From assembly GCA_010906935.1 (NCBI GenBank), contig JAAFHC010000006.1, positions 1 through 46,267 of the forward strand: a stretch of DNA of 46,267 nucleotides. Direction: 5' to 3'. Position 1 is the first letter of the stretch. Every line of letters begins with the position of its first letter. Made by a program: the position numbers and the translations under genes. Under the pieces are notes generated by a model. That model made no database searches. It had not been told where the DNA came from and worked only from the letters and a program-made list of their open reading frames with translations. The DNA comes from Gelidibacter sp. Lineage in GTDB: Bacteria; Bacteroidota; Bacteroidia; Flavobacteriales; Flavobacteriaceae. This document shows positions 36,692-46,267 of the stretch, in pieces.

Positions 36692-38446
36692 TTATTTAAT
36701 TTCCAGCAAAAAAGGCATTCTTGCCTGTATTCCTTTTATTTCTGAAAATTGTTTAATGGTTTGGTATGTTTTATAATTTTCCAATCCCAAAGCTTCAATC
36801 ATGGCTTTTTCCTTTGTTTTCATAAAAGGAATACCACTCAATTTATCGCCTAAGTCTATTTTATAATCTGGATAATTGCGCACTTTATAATCAACAATTG
36901 CGGCCAATTCCGCAGCATACTTTACTGCATCATCCAAATTCCCCAACTCATCAACCAATCCATTTTGCAATGCATCAACTCCCGACCAAACGCGACCTTG
37001 TGCAATGCTGTCCACTGCCTGAATAGTCATATTTCTGCCTTCAGAAACCCTTGCAACAAACGTTGTGTAGATATCTTCAACACCTTCTGTAGTTACCGCT
37101 CTAAACTCATCGGAAATGGGTTCGAAAAGACTGTAATTTGGGCTTTTATTGGTACTCACCTGCTCTGCATTAATACCAATATCACCGGCTAATTTGCTCA
37201 TATTTGGCAAAGCTCCAAAAACACCGATTGACCCCGAAATAGTTGTTGGTTCCGCAAAAATTCTATCTGCATTACACGCAATATAGTATCCACCTGAAGC
37301 TGCGAGATCTCCCATAGAAACCACCAATGGAAGTTCCTTTTTGGTCAATTCCAATTCTCTCCAAATCAATTCTGAAGCCAAGGCGCTTCCACCCGGTGAA
37401 TTTATTCGCAACACAATGGCTTTTACATTTTTGTCTTTTCTGGCTTTACGTAGGGCTTCTATAATTAATTCCTGTCCAATTAAATCTTCATTTCCTTTCC
37501 CATAAATGATTTCTCCTTGTGCGTAAATTACGGCAATTTTATTGGTAGAAGTTGAAGTAACCCTGCCTTTTCCTAATGAAATATAATCTGAAAGCGTAAT
37601 TTTAGATAATTCATCATCAGCTAAAATACCTGAAGCCATTTTTAATTTGGTTTCATATTCATCCAAATAAACAGCGTCATCAACAATATTATTTTCTATG
37701 GCCAAGGTTGCGTTTCGTGCCCATAAATTATCGGCAATGGTGTTAAGTTCCTCAATTGATTTATTTCTGCTTTTAGAAATGTCCACTAACAATTCGCCCC
37801 AAATAGATTGTAAAAATGTGGTGATTTGTTCCCTATTTTCATCACTCATTTTATTATATAAAAATGGCTCAACAGCGCTTTTATATTTCCCATGTCTAAT
37901 CACCTCCAATTTCACGCCAGATTTATCTTGCAAATCTTTAAAAAATAACACTTCTGAAGACAAGCCCTTAAAATCAATTCCGCCTAAAGGATTCATAAAA
38001 ATTGAGTCGGCAACAGAACTTAGATAATATGATTTTTGATTGTAAACATCGGAATAAGCCATAATGAATTTGCCCGATTCCTTAAATTCTTCCAATTTAT
38101 TTCTGATGGCTTGAGTTTGCGCAACACCTGCATTTACATCAATGGTATTGATGCTTATTCCAACAATATTTTTGTCGTTCTTCGCATTTTCAATGGCATT
38201 GATAATTTCATTCAATCCCATTTTTTCATCAGCAAGAGCCAAAAATTCTTCAAGAAAATCGGTACCTTTTGGCGCATAATCTTTCACTATTACATCCAAT
38301 TTAATTTCCAAAATCGAATTGCCTTTAACTGCCACTTTTTCCGATTCACCAAATGCCATTGCAATCACAATAAACATTATAAATAATATGCCCAATGCAA
38401 TTAACGTCCCTAAAATTGACGCGATTAAATTTCTTAAAAATATCAT
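36692..38446 (-). CDS. sppA: Signal peptide peptidase SppA, long (67K) type
   Basis: Duplicated S49 domains; VKAIVLRINSPGGSALASELIWRELELTKKELPLVVSMGDLAASGGYYIACNADRIFAEPTTISGSIGVFG. Confidence 0.95.
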   Translation of the reverse strand: MIFLRNLIASILGTLIALGILFIMFIVIAMAFGESEKVAVKGNSILEIKLDVIVKDYAPKGTDFLEEFLALADEKMGLNEIINAIENAKNDKNIVGISINTIDVNAGVAQTQAIRNKLEEFKESGKFIMAYSDVYNQKSYYLSSVADSIFMNPLGGIDFKGLSSEVLFFKDLQDKSGVKLEVIRHGKYKSAVEPFLYNKMSDENREQITTFLQSIWGELLVDISKSRNKSIEELNTIADNLWARNATLAIENNIVDDAVYLDEYETKLKMASGILADDELSKITLSDYISLGKGRVTSTSTNKIAVIYAQGEIIYGKGNEDLIGQELIIEALRKARKDKNVKAIVLRINSPGGSALASELIWRELELTKKELPLVVSMGDLAASGGYYIACNADRIFAEPTTISGSIGVFGALPNMSKLAGDIGINAEQVSTNKSPNYSLFEPISDEFRAVTTEGVEDIYTTFVARVSEGRNMTIQAVDSIAQGRVWSGVDALQNGLVDELGNLDDAVKYAAELAAIVDYKVRNYPDYKIDLGDKLSGIPFMKTKEKAMIEALGLENYKTYQTIKQFSEIKGIQARMPFLLEIK

Positions 38447-38551
38447 AGTAACCTTGAATTTAAAATACGAAAAAAAGTTTATAAATGTTTATAAATTGAC
38501 GTGCAAAGATAGGTTTTTATCTGATACTTTTCTTTTCTTTGTATTCACTTT

Positions 38552-39676
38552 ATGCAAATTTTAAGACCTACATATTTATCTTTGGGAAGCAACCAAGGAA
38601 ACAAGCTTGTAAATTTACAACAGGCTATTGATTTAATTGCAGAAAAAATAGGTGCGGTTGTGAGGATTTCCTCAGTTTATGAAACGGAATCCTGGGGTTT
38701 TAAAAGCGACGATTTTTTAAATTGCTGTATCCAAATTTCCACAGGTTTAAACCCCGAAAATCTGCTAAAATCCATTCAAGAAATTGAACTTTTATTGGGC
38801 AGAGAAAGAACTTCTGAAACCAGTTATAAAGCGCGAATTATTGATATTGATGTATTGCTTTTTGATACGGAGATTATCATATCTAAAGAATTGATGGTGC
38901 CTCATAAAGATATGTTGAACAGAAAATTTGTAATGGTTCCTTTGGCTGAAATCGCACCCAATTTAATTCATCCCATCACCAAACAGCGCATACAAACTTG
39001 TTTGGAAAATTGCACTGACCTTAGCCAAATAGAAAAAACTTCCTTTACGCTTGAACGCCCGATTTCACTAGCCGAAAAATTCAATTATATCGCTATTGAA
39101 GGAAATATTGGCTCCGGTAAAACAACGCTTGCAACTATGATTGCAGAAGATTTTAACGCAAAAATTATATTGGAACGCTTTGCCGACAACCCGTTTTTGC
39201 CGAAATTTTATGAGGACAACGACCGCTATGCTTTTCCGCTGGAAATGAGTTTTTTAGCCGACAGATATTCTCAGCTTTCAGATGATTTGGCGCAGTTTGA
39301 TTTGTTTAAAAACTTTATTGTTTCGGATTATTACATTTTTAAGTCGCTTATTTTTGCACAAGTCACTTTGCAAAAAGATGAATTTTATTTGTACCGAAAG
39401 ATGTTCGACATTATGTACAAAGAAATTTCAAAACCCGATTTGTATATTTATCTTTATCAGGACACGCCTCAATTAATCAAAAATATTAAAAAAAGAGGCC
39501 GAGATTATGAACAAAATATCGCGCCTGAATATTTAGATAAAATTCACCAGGGCTATTCAAGTTTTATTAAAACCGAAGAAAATCTGAAAACCCTTATTAT
39601 TGATGTCTCCCAAAAAGATTTTTTGAACAATCCAGAGGAATACAACGAAATTATAGCGTTAATAAAAAGGCAATAA
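38552..39676 (+). CDS. folK: Fusion: HPPK (FolK) N-terminal domain and deoxynucleoside kinase C-terminal domain
   Basis: N-term TYLSLGSNQGNKLVNLQQAIDLI...ETESWGF...YKARIIDIDVLLF...VPHKDMLNRKFVMVPLAEIAP; C-term YIAIEGNIGSGKTTLATMIAEDF...ADNPFLPKFYEDNDRYAFPLEMSFLADRY. Confidence 0.94.
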   Translation: MQILRPTYLSLGSNQGNKLVNLQQAIDLIAEKIGAVVRISSVYETESWGFKSDDFLNCCIQISTGLNPENLLKSIQEIELLLGRERTSETSYKARIIDIDVLLFDTEIIISKELMVPHKDMLNRKFVMVPLAEIAPNLIHPITKQRIQTCLENCTDLSQIEKTSFTLERPISLAEKFNYIAIEGNIGSGKTTLATMIAEDFNAKIILERFADNPFLPKFYEDNDRYAFPLEMSFLADRYSQLSDDLAQFDLFKNFIVSDYYIFKSLIFAQVTLQKDEFYLYRKMFDIMYKEISKPDLYIYLYQDTPQLIKNIKKRGRDYEQNIAPEYLDKIHQGYSSFIKTEENLKTLIIDVSQKDFLNNPEEYNEIIALIKRQ

Positions 39677-39709
39677 GCATTGGGAAACAGGCAACAGTTT
39701 TTGGTTGTT

Positions 39710-39735
39710 ACCTTCAGCTACGCTCAGGATAAAGG
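39710..39735. repeat. Intergenic ACCTTCAGCTACGCTCAGGATAAAGGT motif
   Basis: Resembles the CTTCGACTACGCTCAGGGTGACA-like dispersed sequences I recall in Bacteroidetes intergenic DNA. Confidence 0.4.
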
Positions 39736-39767
39736 TTTTTCTTGAAAAAACTTGAAACTTTCGCCAT

Positions 39768-40106
39768 TTACTTCTTGTTCAACTCCAACTTTTCGGCAAA
39801 ATAATCACAAAAATCGAGCATGGTAGCGGTCATTTTATGGTCATTTGTTGCGCGGTCAAAGGAAGTTGCCATAGAAACCAATGTTTCATGAAAAAATTGT
39901 TTCATTTCATCTATAGGCATATCTTTTGTCCATAAATCCATGCGAAGCGTCTCTTTTTTTTCAGGATTCCAAACGGAAATCATCAATGCTTTCGACTTTT
40001 CATTTTCAATTTCGCCATCATCTGCCGTCCAGTTTATAGTTTCAGGCACTTTATTTTCGTCTAAACCTACAATAAATTCAATTTTTGATGTTTGTACTAC
40101 TGCCAT
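39768..40106 (-). CDS. gldC: Gliding motility protein GldC
   Basis: 112 aa; VQTSKIEFIVGLDENKVPETINWTADD...ALMISVWNPEKKETLRMDLWTKDMPIDEMKQFFHETL; adjacent to gldB. Confidence 0.93.
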   Translation of the reverse strand: MAVVQTSKIEFIVGLDENKVPETINWTADDGEIENEKSKALMISVWNPEKKETLRMDLWTKDMPIDEMKQFFHETLVSMATSFDRATNDHKMTATMLDFCDYFAEKLELNKK

Positions 40107-41062
40107 TATTTTTTTGGTTTATATTTTGATTTATTAAATATTTCTTCAGCATCGGTTTGCAAAAGTTGCTGCAAAGTTACTTCATTATTTTTCATATAGG
40201 ATTTTACAATTTGCCACCCCAACCAAACCCCTATTCTTCCTGGGGATTCTTTATCTATATCAATATAAAATTTCGAAAATGGCGCTTCCGCCATAAAGCG
40301 ATCAAACAATTTTGAATCGGTACTGTATAACAGCTTATTTTCAATAAAATACTTCCAAATTTGCGATTCATTGGCCATTGCCCAATCATATTCGGCATTG
40401 CTATATCCTATTTTTTTTGCATCAGAAATAGACGGCAAATAACTGTCAATCATATACATTTTTTTTCCAGCACCAACAACCAAATCTATAAACTGTCGGC
40501 CCTTATCGGCAGTAAAATAGCGATCGCTTATGGCGCTGGCGATATCAACAATCAATCGTGACCTGTCGAAATTTTGGGATAAATAAACAGGGAAATCCTG
40601 ATAAACTTCACTGTTTTTCCCCAAATACATATCCAAAGAAACAAACATCAAACTATCCGCATAAACAACTTTGTTTTGGTAATCCAAATTTGTGATAAGT
40701 GTAATTATTTTAGGAGTTTCAAAATTTGGATGGTCATATTTTACGTGTTTAAAAAGTTCTTTTATTTGCGCTTTTTCACTTTCAAAATCTCCAAAAACAA
40801 CTTGTGACTTGCTATACAATTCCTGTTCTTCTTTGTCTTTTATTTTATTCAACCAAATGCTGTCATTTTGAGCGGGAAATAAATAAGGAAATTCATTTTT
40901 TAATTGAGGCAACGAATTTTCATCCGCTATGTAAAATTTTTGTTCAAACCTAATTACAGAAACAGTGACCTTAATGTTTGACACATCAACTTTTTTTGCA
41001 ATTTCTTTTTTACAGGAAATTGACAAGAATAAAACAATCACAGTAATTAAAAGTCTGTTCAT
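40106..41062 (-). CDS. gldB: Gliding motility lipoprotein GldB
   Basis: MNRLLITVIVLFLSISCKKE lipobox; RFEQKFYIADENSLPQLKNEFPYLFP; start/stop shared with gldC. Confidence 0.93.
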   Translation of the reverse strand: MNRLLITVIVLFLSISCKKEIAKKVDVSNIKVTVSVIRFEQKFYIADENSLPQLKNEFPYLFPAQNDSIWLNKIKDKEEQELYSKSQVVFGDFESEKAQIKELFKHVKYDHPNFETPKIITLITNLDYQNKVVYADSLMFVSLDMYLGKNSEVYQDFPVYLSQNFDRSRLIVDIASAISDRYFTADKGRQFIDLVVGAGKKMYMIDSYLPSISDAKKIGYSNAEYDWAMANESQIWKYFIENKLLYSTDSKLFDRFMAEAPFSKFYIDIDKESPGRIGVWLGWQIVKSYMKNNEVTLQQLLQTDAEEIFNKSKYKPKK

Positions 41063-41121
41063 TAATTTCTATATTTACAATTCTTTATTTAAAAAGTCAA
41101 AATTACTAAATAAAATTAATT

Positions 41122-41916
41122 ATGAACGCTGAAAAAGTTGTAGAATATATTGTTTTCTGGTTAAAAGACTATGCCGAAAAATCGAGTGTGAATGGTTTTG
41201 TCATCGGAATTTCAGGCGGTATAGATTCTGCAGTAACCTCAGCACTTTGCGCAAAAACTGGCTTTCCTGTTTTATGTCTTGAAATGCCTATTCATCAAGC
41301 TGAAAATCAAGTCACAAGAGCTTATGACCATATTTCATGGTTACAAAAAAACTTTAAAAAAGTGACCTTAAAACAGGTAAATTTAACTCCGGTATTTGAC
41401 AGTTTGGTTGCTACTTTCCCCGCAGTTGAAAATGAAGAACAACGTTTTATGGCTTTGGCAAACACGCGCGCAAGGCTAAGAATGACTACTTTGTACTATT
41501 TTGCGGGAATAAAAGGTTATTTGGTTGCAGGAACGGGAAATAAAGTGGAAGATTTTGGCGTAGGTTTTTTTACCAAATATGGCGATGGCGGTGTTGATAT
41601 AAGTCCGATTGCCGATTTAATGAAATCCGAAGTTTATGAGATAGCGAAATATTTAGGCATTAATGAAGCAATTATTAAAGCTGCTCCAACCGATGGTTTA
41701 TGGGGCGATGACAAAACTGATGAAGATCAGATTGGCGCAGGTTATGACGAATTGGAATGGGCGATGAAACAAGTTGAGTTGGGTAAAAAAATTACCAATT
41801 TTGAGGGAAGAGAAAAAGAAGTGTTTGATATTTACATAAAAAGAAACCATGCAAACAAGCACAAGATGATTCCAATACCAATTTGTGAAATACCATTAGC
41901 ATTGAAAAAAGAATAG
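41122..41916 (+). CDS. nadE: NAD(+) synthase
   Basis: VNGFVIGISGGIDSAVTSALC; LVAGTGNKVEDFGVGFFTKYGDGGVDISPIADLMKSEVYEIAKYLG. Confidence 0.96.
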   Translation: MNAEKVVEYIVFWLKDYAEKSSVNGFVIGISGGIDSAVTSALCAKTGFPVLCLEMPIHQAENQVTRAYDHISWLQKNFKKVTLKQVNLTPVFDSLVATFPAVENEEQRFMALANTRARLRMTTLYYFAGIKGYLVAGTGNKVEDFGVGFFTKYGDGGVDISPIADLMKSEVYEIAKYLGINEAIIKAAPTDGLWGDDKTDEDQIGAGYDELEWAMKQVELGKKITNFEGREKEVFDIYIKRNHANKHKMIPIPICEIPLALKKE

Positions 41917-42007
41917 CGAAAAAATTTGGCAATATGCCAATTAAAAAAATATCAATTACCTGACTATAGATACTTGATACTTTGTAATACAAGTTGAAAA
42001 TTTTACG

Positions 42008-42838
42008 CTACAATTTAAATGTAACAACAGGCAATTTTGCATGATTTGCCAAATCTTCCCCAATGCTTCCGTTAAATAAATGCGACAAACCTCTTCTTCC
42101 GCTAGTGTTTAATAAGATAACATCCGCATCTATCACTTTAGAGAAATTTAAAATACCGGCTTCCACAGAAACATCGTTGTATATATTTAAGGTATAATCA
42201 CCCAAATCAAAATCATTGATAAAATTTCTTATTGCATCACTTGATTCTTTGGTCGTCTCGAAATTATGAATCGTATTTATTTTAAGTAAATGCAGTCGCG
42301 CATTAAAAAGTGACGCGAAATCCAATATTTTTTGGAAAGCATTTCTATGATCAACTTTAAAATTAGATGCAAAAACTATATTGTCAATTTTAAACTTATC
42401 AATCTCTCTTTTAATAACTAGCACGGGAACATTCGAATTTCTGACAACTTTTTCAGTATTAGAGCCCACCAACATTTCTTCAAGTCCGGAAGTTCCTTTT
42501 GAACCCATAACTATTAAATCGGCGTTTTGCTTATTACTTTCATCAATAATTCCATCAAAAGCTTTGTGAAACTGTACAGAATCTTCCACCTGTAAACCAT
42601 CCAAAAAAGGCAATCTTTTAAATTCCTCAAACTTTTCGTGCGCTCTTTTCAAAAACAACATCGCCGAAGGTGTATTATTAGTAGAACCGTAACCTGCAGG
42701 ATCTATAATTCCTGTGGGAAGTTCAAGCATGTGCAGCAAATATATTTTTGAATTTGTGAGTCTGGCAATATCAGACGCCACTTTTGCAGCATACTTTGCT
42801 TGTTCAGAAAAATCGATAGGGACCAGAATACTTTTCAT
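42008..42838 (-). CDS. Universal stress protein, tandem UspA domains
   Basis: MKSILVPIDFSEQAKYAAKVASDIA...ADLIVMGSKGTSGLEEMLVGSNTEKVVRNSNVPVLVIK; second domain ends DVILLNTSGRRGLSHLFNGSIGEDLANHAKLPVVTFKL. Confidence 0.93.
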   Translation of the reverse strand: MKSILVPIDFSEQAKYAAKVASDIARLTNSKIYLLHMLELPTGIIDPAGYGSTNNTPSAMLFLKRAHEKFEEFKRLPFLDGLQVEDSVQFHKAFDGIIDESNKQNADLIVMGSKGTSGLEEMLVGSNTEKVVRNSNVPVLVIKREIDKFKIDNIVFASNFKVDHRNAFQKILDFASLFNARLHLLKINTIHNFETTKESSDAIRNFINDFDLGDYTLNIYNDVSVEAGILNFSKVIDADVILLNTSGRRGLSHLFNGSIGEDLANHAKLPVVTFKL

Positions 42839-42931
42839 AAAAAATTGTTGTATAGTTTATTATCCTAATGCTAAGTTAATAATTTTAAATTAAAAATAAA
42901 CATGAATTTTTATCATTTAAAAAAATCTTAG

Positions 42932-42939
42932 TATATTTG
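42932..42939 (+). promoter_or_regulatory. Putative -7 element TATATTTG for the rimP-nusA-infB operon
   Basis: TATATTTGCAC, same 11-mer as upstream of rpsP; matches TAnnTTTG. Confidence 0.6.
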
Positions 42940-42967
42940 CACCGAATTAGAACAGATAAAGGACTAG

Positions 42968-42992
42968 GAGGGGACATAAGTCCCCTCTTTTT
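42968..42992 (+). promoter_or_regulatory. Terminator-like leader hairpin 5 nt upstream of rimP start (possible attenuator)
   Basis: GAGGGGAC-ATAA-GTCCCCTC-TTTTT; perfect 8-bp stem with U-tract, between promoter and ATG at 42998. Confidence 0.8.
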
Positions 42993-42997
42993 ATAGT

Positions 42998-43465
42998 ATG
43001 ATACAAAAAGAAAAAGTCATAAATTTGGTAAAAGAAGCTATCGAAGAAAACCCAGAGTTGTTTTTGATAGACTTGAAATTTTTGGCAGACAATAAAATTT
43101 CTGTTGAAGTTGATGGCGATCATGGCGTAACTTTAAAGGAATGTATTAGAATAAGTCGAGGAATTGAGCATAATTTAGATCGAGAAATAGAAGATTTTTC
43201 GCTTGAAGTAGCTTCTCCGGATATTGCAAATCCGTTAAAAGTTAATCGGCAGTATAAAAAAAATATCAATAGGGTTTTAACTTTAAAGTTAAAAGACAAA
43301 ACCAATGTTGAAGGTGTGCTTAAAAATGTTACTGACAATGAGATTGAATTGGAATGGAAAACCCGTGAACCAAAACCTTTAGGGAAAGGAAAAGTAACGG
43401 TCACTAAAAATTCAACAATCCCTTTCAGCAATATTTTAGAAGCAAAAGTGAAAATAATATTTTAA
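42998..43465 (+). CDS. rimP: Ribosome maturation factor RimP
   Basis: FLIDLKFLADNKISVEVDGDHGVTLKECIRISRGIEHNLDREIEDFSLEVASPDIANPLKVNRQYKKNINRVL; upstream of nusA. Confidence 0.95.
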   Translation: MIQKEKVINLVKEAIEENPELFLIDLKFLADNKISVEVDGDHGVTLKECIRISRGIEHNLDREIEDFSLEVASPDIANPLKVNRQYKKNINRVLTLKLKDKTNVEGVLKNVTDNEIELEWKTREPKPLGKGKVTVTKNSTIPFSNILEAKVKIIF

Positions 43466-43477
43466 TTAAGAGAGTGC

Positions 43478-44737
43478 ATGGAAAATTTAGCATTAATTGA
43501 GTCGTTTTCAGATTTCAAAGGAGATAAAAATATTGACAGAGTAACGCTTATGGCAATACTTGAAGAAGTTTTTAGAGCTGCTTTAAAAAGAAAATTCGGA
43601 TCTGATGATAATTTTGATATTATTATAAATCCGGATAAAGGCGATTTAGAAATTTGGAGAAATCGCATTGTGGTTGCTGATGGAATGTCAGAAGATGACA
43701 ATGAAGAAATTGAACTTTCGGAAGCCCGAAAAATTGAACCCGATTTTGAAATCGGAGAAGACGTATCGGAAGAAGTAAAGTTAATCGACCTTGGAAGGAG
43801 AGCCATTTTAGCCTTGCGCCAAAACCTGATTTCAAAAATACATGAACATGACAGCACAAATACTTTCAAGCAGTTTAAAGCGTTAGAAGGAGATATTTAC
43901 ACGGCTGAAGTTCACCATATTCGTCACAATGCGATTATATTGTTGGATGACGACGGCAACGAAATTATATTGCCAAAAAATGAACAAATACGTTCAGATT
44001 ACTTTAGAAAAGGAGACTCGGTTCGCGGAATTATTAAATCCGTAGAATTACGCGGCAACAAACCCGTAATTATTTTATCAAGAACGGCCCCTGAATTTTT
44101 AGTAAAATTATTTGAACAAGAAATTCCTGAAGTTTTTGACGGACTCATCACTATTGAAGGCGTTGCAAGAATTCCTGGCGAAAAAGCAAAAGTAGCCGTA
44201 GATTCGTACGATGACAGAATTGACCCGGTTGGTGCTTGTGTAGGGATGAAAGGATCTCGTATTCACGGTATTGTTCGTGAATTGGGGAATGAAAACATTG
44301 ATGTGATTAATTTCACAAAAAACACCCAACTATACATTGCAAGAGCATTGAGCCCAGCAAAAGTGGTTTCCATGAAAATTCATGAAGAAGAAGGCCGTGA
44401 AGATGGCAAAAAAGGCAGGGTTGACGTATACTTATTACCTGAAGAAGTATCAAAAGCAATTGGGAAAAATGGCGTAAACATTCGTTTAGCCTCACAACTA
44501 ACAGGCTATGAGCTTGATGTGCAACGTGAAGGCGTTGAAGCAGAAGATGATGTTGAATTGACTGAATTTTCTGATGAAATTGAAGCTTGGGTTATTCAAG
44601 AATTTAAAAATATTGGTTTAGACACCGCAAGAAGCGTCTTGGAAAAAGACATCAATGAACTTGTAAGCAGAACCGATTTAGAAGAAGAAACCATTTTAGA
44701 GGTTCAAAAAATATTAAGAGAAGAGTTTAAAGATTAA
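43478..44737 (+). CDS. nusA: Transcription termination/antitermination protein NusA
   Basis: [78 protein letters not shown]. Confidence 0.97.
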   Translation: MENLALIESFSDFKGDKNIDRVTLMAILEEVFRAALKRKFGSDDNFDIIINPDKGDLEIWRNRIVVADGMSEDDNEEIELSEARKIEPDFEIGEDVSEEVKLIDLGRRAILALRQNLISKIHEHDSTNTFKQFKALEGDIYTAEVHHIRHNAIILLDDDGNEIILPKNEQIRSDYFRKGDSVRGIIKSVELRGNKPVIILSRTAPEFLVKLFEQEIPEVFDGLITIEGVARIPGEKAKVAVDSYDDRIDPVGACVGMKGSRIHGIVRELGNENIDVINFTKNTQLYIARALSPAKVVSMKIHEEEGREDGKKGRVDVYLLPEEVSKAIGKNGVNIRLASQLTGYELDVQREGVEAEDDVELTEFSDEIEAWVIQEFKNIGLDTARSVLEKDINELVSRTDLEEETILEVQKILREEFKD

Positions 44738-44778
44738 TCTTTAATTATTCAACACAAATTGGCAAAAATAAACATTGT

Positions 44779-46267
44779 ATGGCTGAAGACAAAACATTAA
44801 GACTGAACAAAGTATTACGAGAATTGAATATCTCGTTAGATAGAGCTGTTGAGCATTTAGCAACAAAGGGTTTTGAGATTGAAGCAAGACCTACAACAAA
44901 AATATCTGATGAAGAATATGAAATATTATTGGATGGTTTTCAGACAGACAGAAGTAAAAAAGCAGCTTCAAAAGAGGTAAGCGAAGAAAAAAGGAAAGAA
45001 AAAGAAACCTTAAGAATCGCTCATGAAGCAGAAGTTGAGAAACACCGCCTTGAGGAAGAAGCCAAAAAAGTGGTGATTAAAGCCAAAGCTGAAAAATTAG
45101 AGATTAAAACGGTCGGCAAAATTGATATTGAGCCAAAAGAGGCAGAAATTGAGAAAAAACCTGCTGTTGTTGAAGAAACACCAAAGATTATTGTTGAAGA
45201 AAAACCCAAAGTGATTCTTGAGCAACCAAAACCTGCTGAAGAAATTAAAGAAGAATCGCCAAAAGTTGAACCTAAGATTAAAGAAAAGGTTGTTGAAAAA
45301 CCTATAGAAACTCCAAAGGCTGAAGAACAAGAAGTTAAGGTTCATAAAAAGCCAATTCTTAAGAAAGCTGCGCAACCACAGGAAACTGAAAAACAAGAAG
45401 CTGAAATAATTGAAGAGAAAACAGCGCTTACAGAAGCTGAAATCTTAGAATCTCAGACCATAGAAACTGTGTATTCAAAATTAGAGGGTCCGAAAATTAT
45501 TGGCGAAAAAATTGATTTAAAACAGTTTGAACGTCCTAAAAAGAAAAAACCAGAACTGGCTGTTAAAAAAGAAGATAGCGACGCAAATAAGAAAAAAAGA
45601 AGAAGGATTGTAAAAAAAATGCCTATAACACCAATTACAGGCGTTAAAAAACAACCAATTCTTGCTCAAAACAAAGGAGCCAACAAATCTGCTCCAATTG
45701 TGCGCGGAAGAAAACCTTTGGTAAAAGAAGAGCCAACTGAAGCTGATGTTCAAAAACAAATTAGAGAAACTTTAGAAAAACTTCAAGGTAAATCTAAAAA
45801 AGGAAAAGGAGCAAAACACAGAAGAGACAAAAGAGATATACACCGTATACAAACTGAAAGAGACTTTGAGCAACAAGAAGCTGAAAGCAAAATTCTTAAA
45901 GTATCGGAATTTGTGACAGTAAGTGAAATTGCCACCATGATGGATATTCCTGTTACCAATGTTATTTCAGCCTGTATGTCGTTGGGATTAATGGTAACCA
46001 TGAATCAACGGTTGGATGCTGAAACACTTAGCATCGTCGCCGACGAATTTGACTATAGTTTGGACTTTGTTGGAGCGGAAGTTGAAGAAGCCATTCACGA
46101 ACAAGAAGATGACATTGAAGGTTTAAAACCAAGAGCACCAATTGTTACCGTAATGGGACACGTGGATCATGGAAAAACTTCCTTATTGGATTATATTCGT
46201 GAAGAAAATGTAATTGCAGGAGAATCCGGAGGAATAACGCAACACATTGGCGCTTATGGCGTAAATT
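44779..46267 (+). CDS. infB: Translation initiation factor IF-2 (truncated by window end)
   Basis: ATG at 44779: [38 protein letters not shown]...; G1 motif [41 protein letters not shown]. Absent from the ORF track because no stop lies in the window. Confidence 0.97.
   Translation, partial: MAEDKTLRLNKVLRELNISLDRAVEHLATKGFEIEARPTTKISDEEYEILLDGFQTDRSKKAASKEVSEEKRKEKETLRIAHEAEVEKHRLEEEAKKVVIKAKAEKLEIKTVGKIDIEPKEAEIEKKPAVVEETPKIIVEEKPKVILEQPKPAEEIKEESPKVEPKIKEKVVEKPIETPKAEEQEVKVHKKPILKKAAQPQETEKQEAEIIEEKTALTEAEILESQTIETVYSKLEGPKIIGEKIDLKQFERPKKKKPELAVKKEDSDANKKKRRRIVKKMPITPITGVKKQPILAQNKGANKSAPIVRGRKPLVKEEPTEADVQKQIRETLEKLQGKSKKGKGAKHRRDKRDIHRIQTERDFEQQEAESKILKVSEFVTVSEIATMMDIPVTNVISACMSLGLMVTMNQRLDAETLSIVADEFDYSLDFVGAEVEEAIHEQEDDIEGLKPRAPIVTVMGHVDHGKTSLLDYIREENVIAGESGGITQHIGAYGVN

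Noticed and set aside
45021-46001. Antisense ORFs inside infB (e.g. Phe-rich 45097-45396)
   Set aside because: Mirror of the Lys/Glu-rich IF-2 N-terminal region; infB itself was missing from the ORF list only because it runs off the window.
1-46267. CRISPR array, rRNA operon, IS element or prophage
   Set aside because: No regularly spaced repeats, rRNA sequence, transposase/integrase or phage structural genes recognised.

Overview
This 46.3 kb AT-rich chromosomal window comes from a Bacteroidetes bacterium, most likely a Flavobacteriaceae member (gldA/gldB/gldC, DnaQ-DnaE fusion, TAnnTTTG-type -7 promoter elements). Most of it is core genome: tRNA-Ser, rpsP-rimM, dnaE, lipB, a PBP1A-type gene, a mod operon, membrane pyrophosphatase plus soluble ppa, pdhB, etfBA, thyA...folA, sppA, folK-deoxynucleoside kinase fusion, gldBC, nadE and rimP-nusA-infB (infB cut by the window end). 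Accessory content is limited: a probable Eco47II-type restriction-modification pair and a few lipoproteins. I found no clear large undescribed system. The best second-look items are: (1) gldA, whose frame breaks exactly at an A_AAA_AAG slippery heptamer, where a -1 slip would restore the full-length protein; (2) a convergent, overlapping R-M pair whose methyltransferase carries an N-terminal HTH domain, with TAACC/GGTTA repeats at its own promoter; (3) terminator-like hairpins directly against the start codons of rimP and a DUF5686-type gene; (4) a DUF486-type gene with an in-frame TAG; (5) a 52-aa Pmp3/YqaE ORF missing from the ORF track; (6) several dispersed-repeat-like intergenic elements. 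All family assignments are from reading the sequence, not from database searches.
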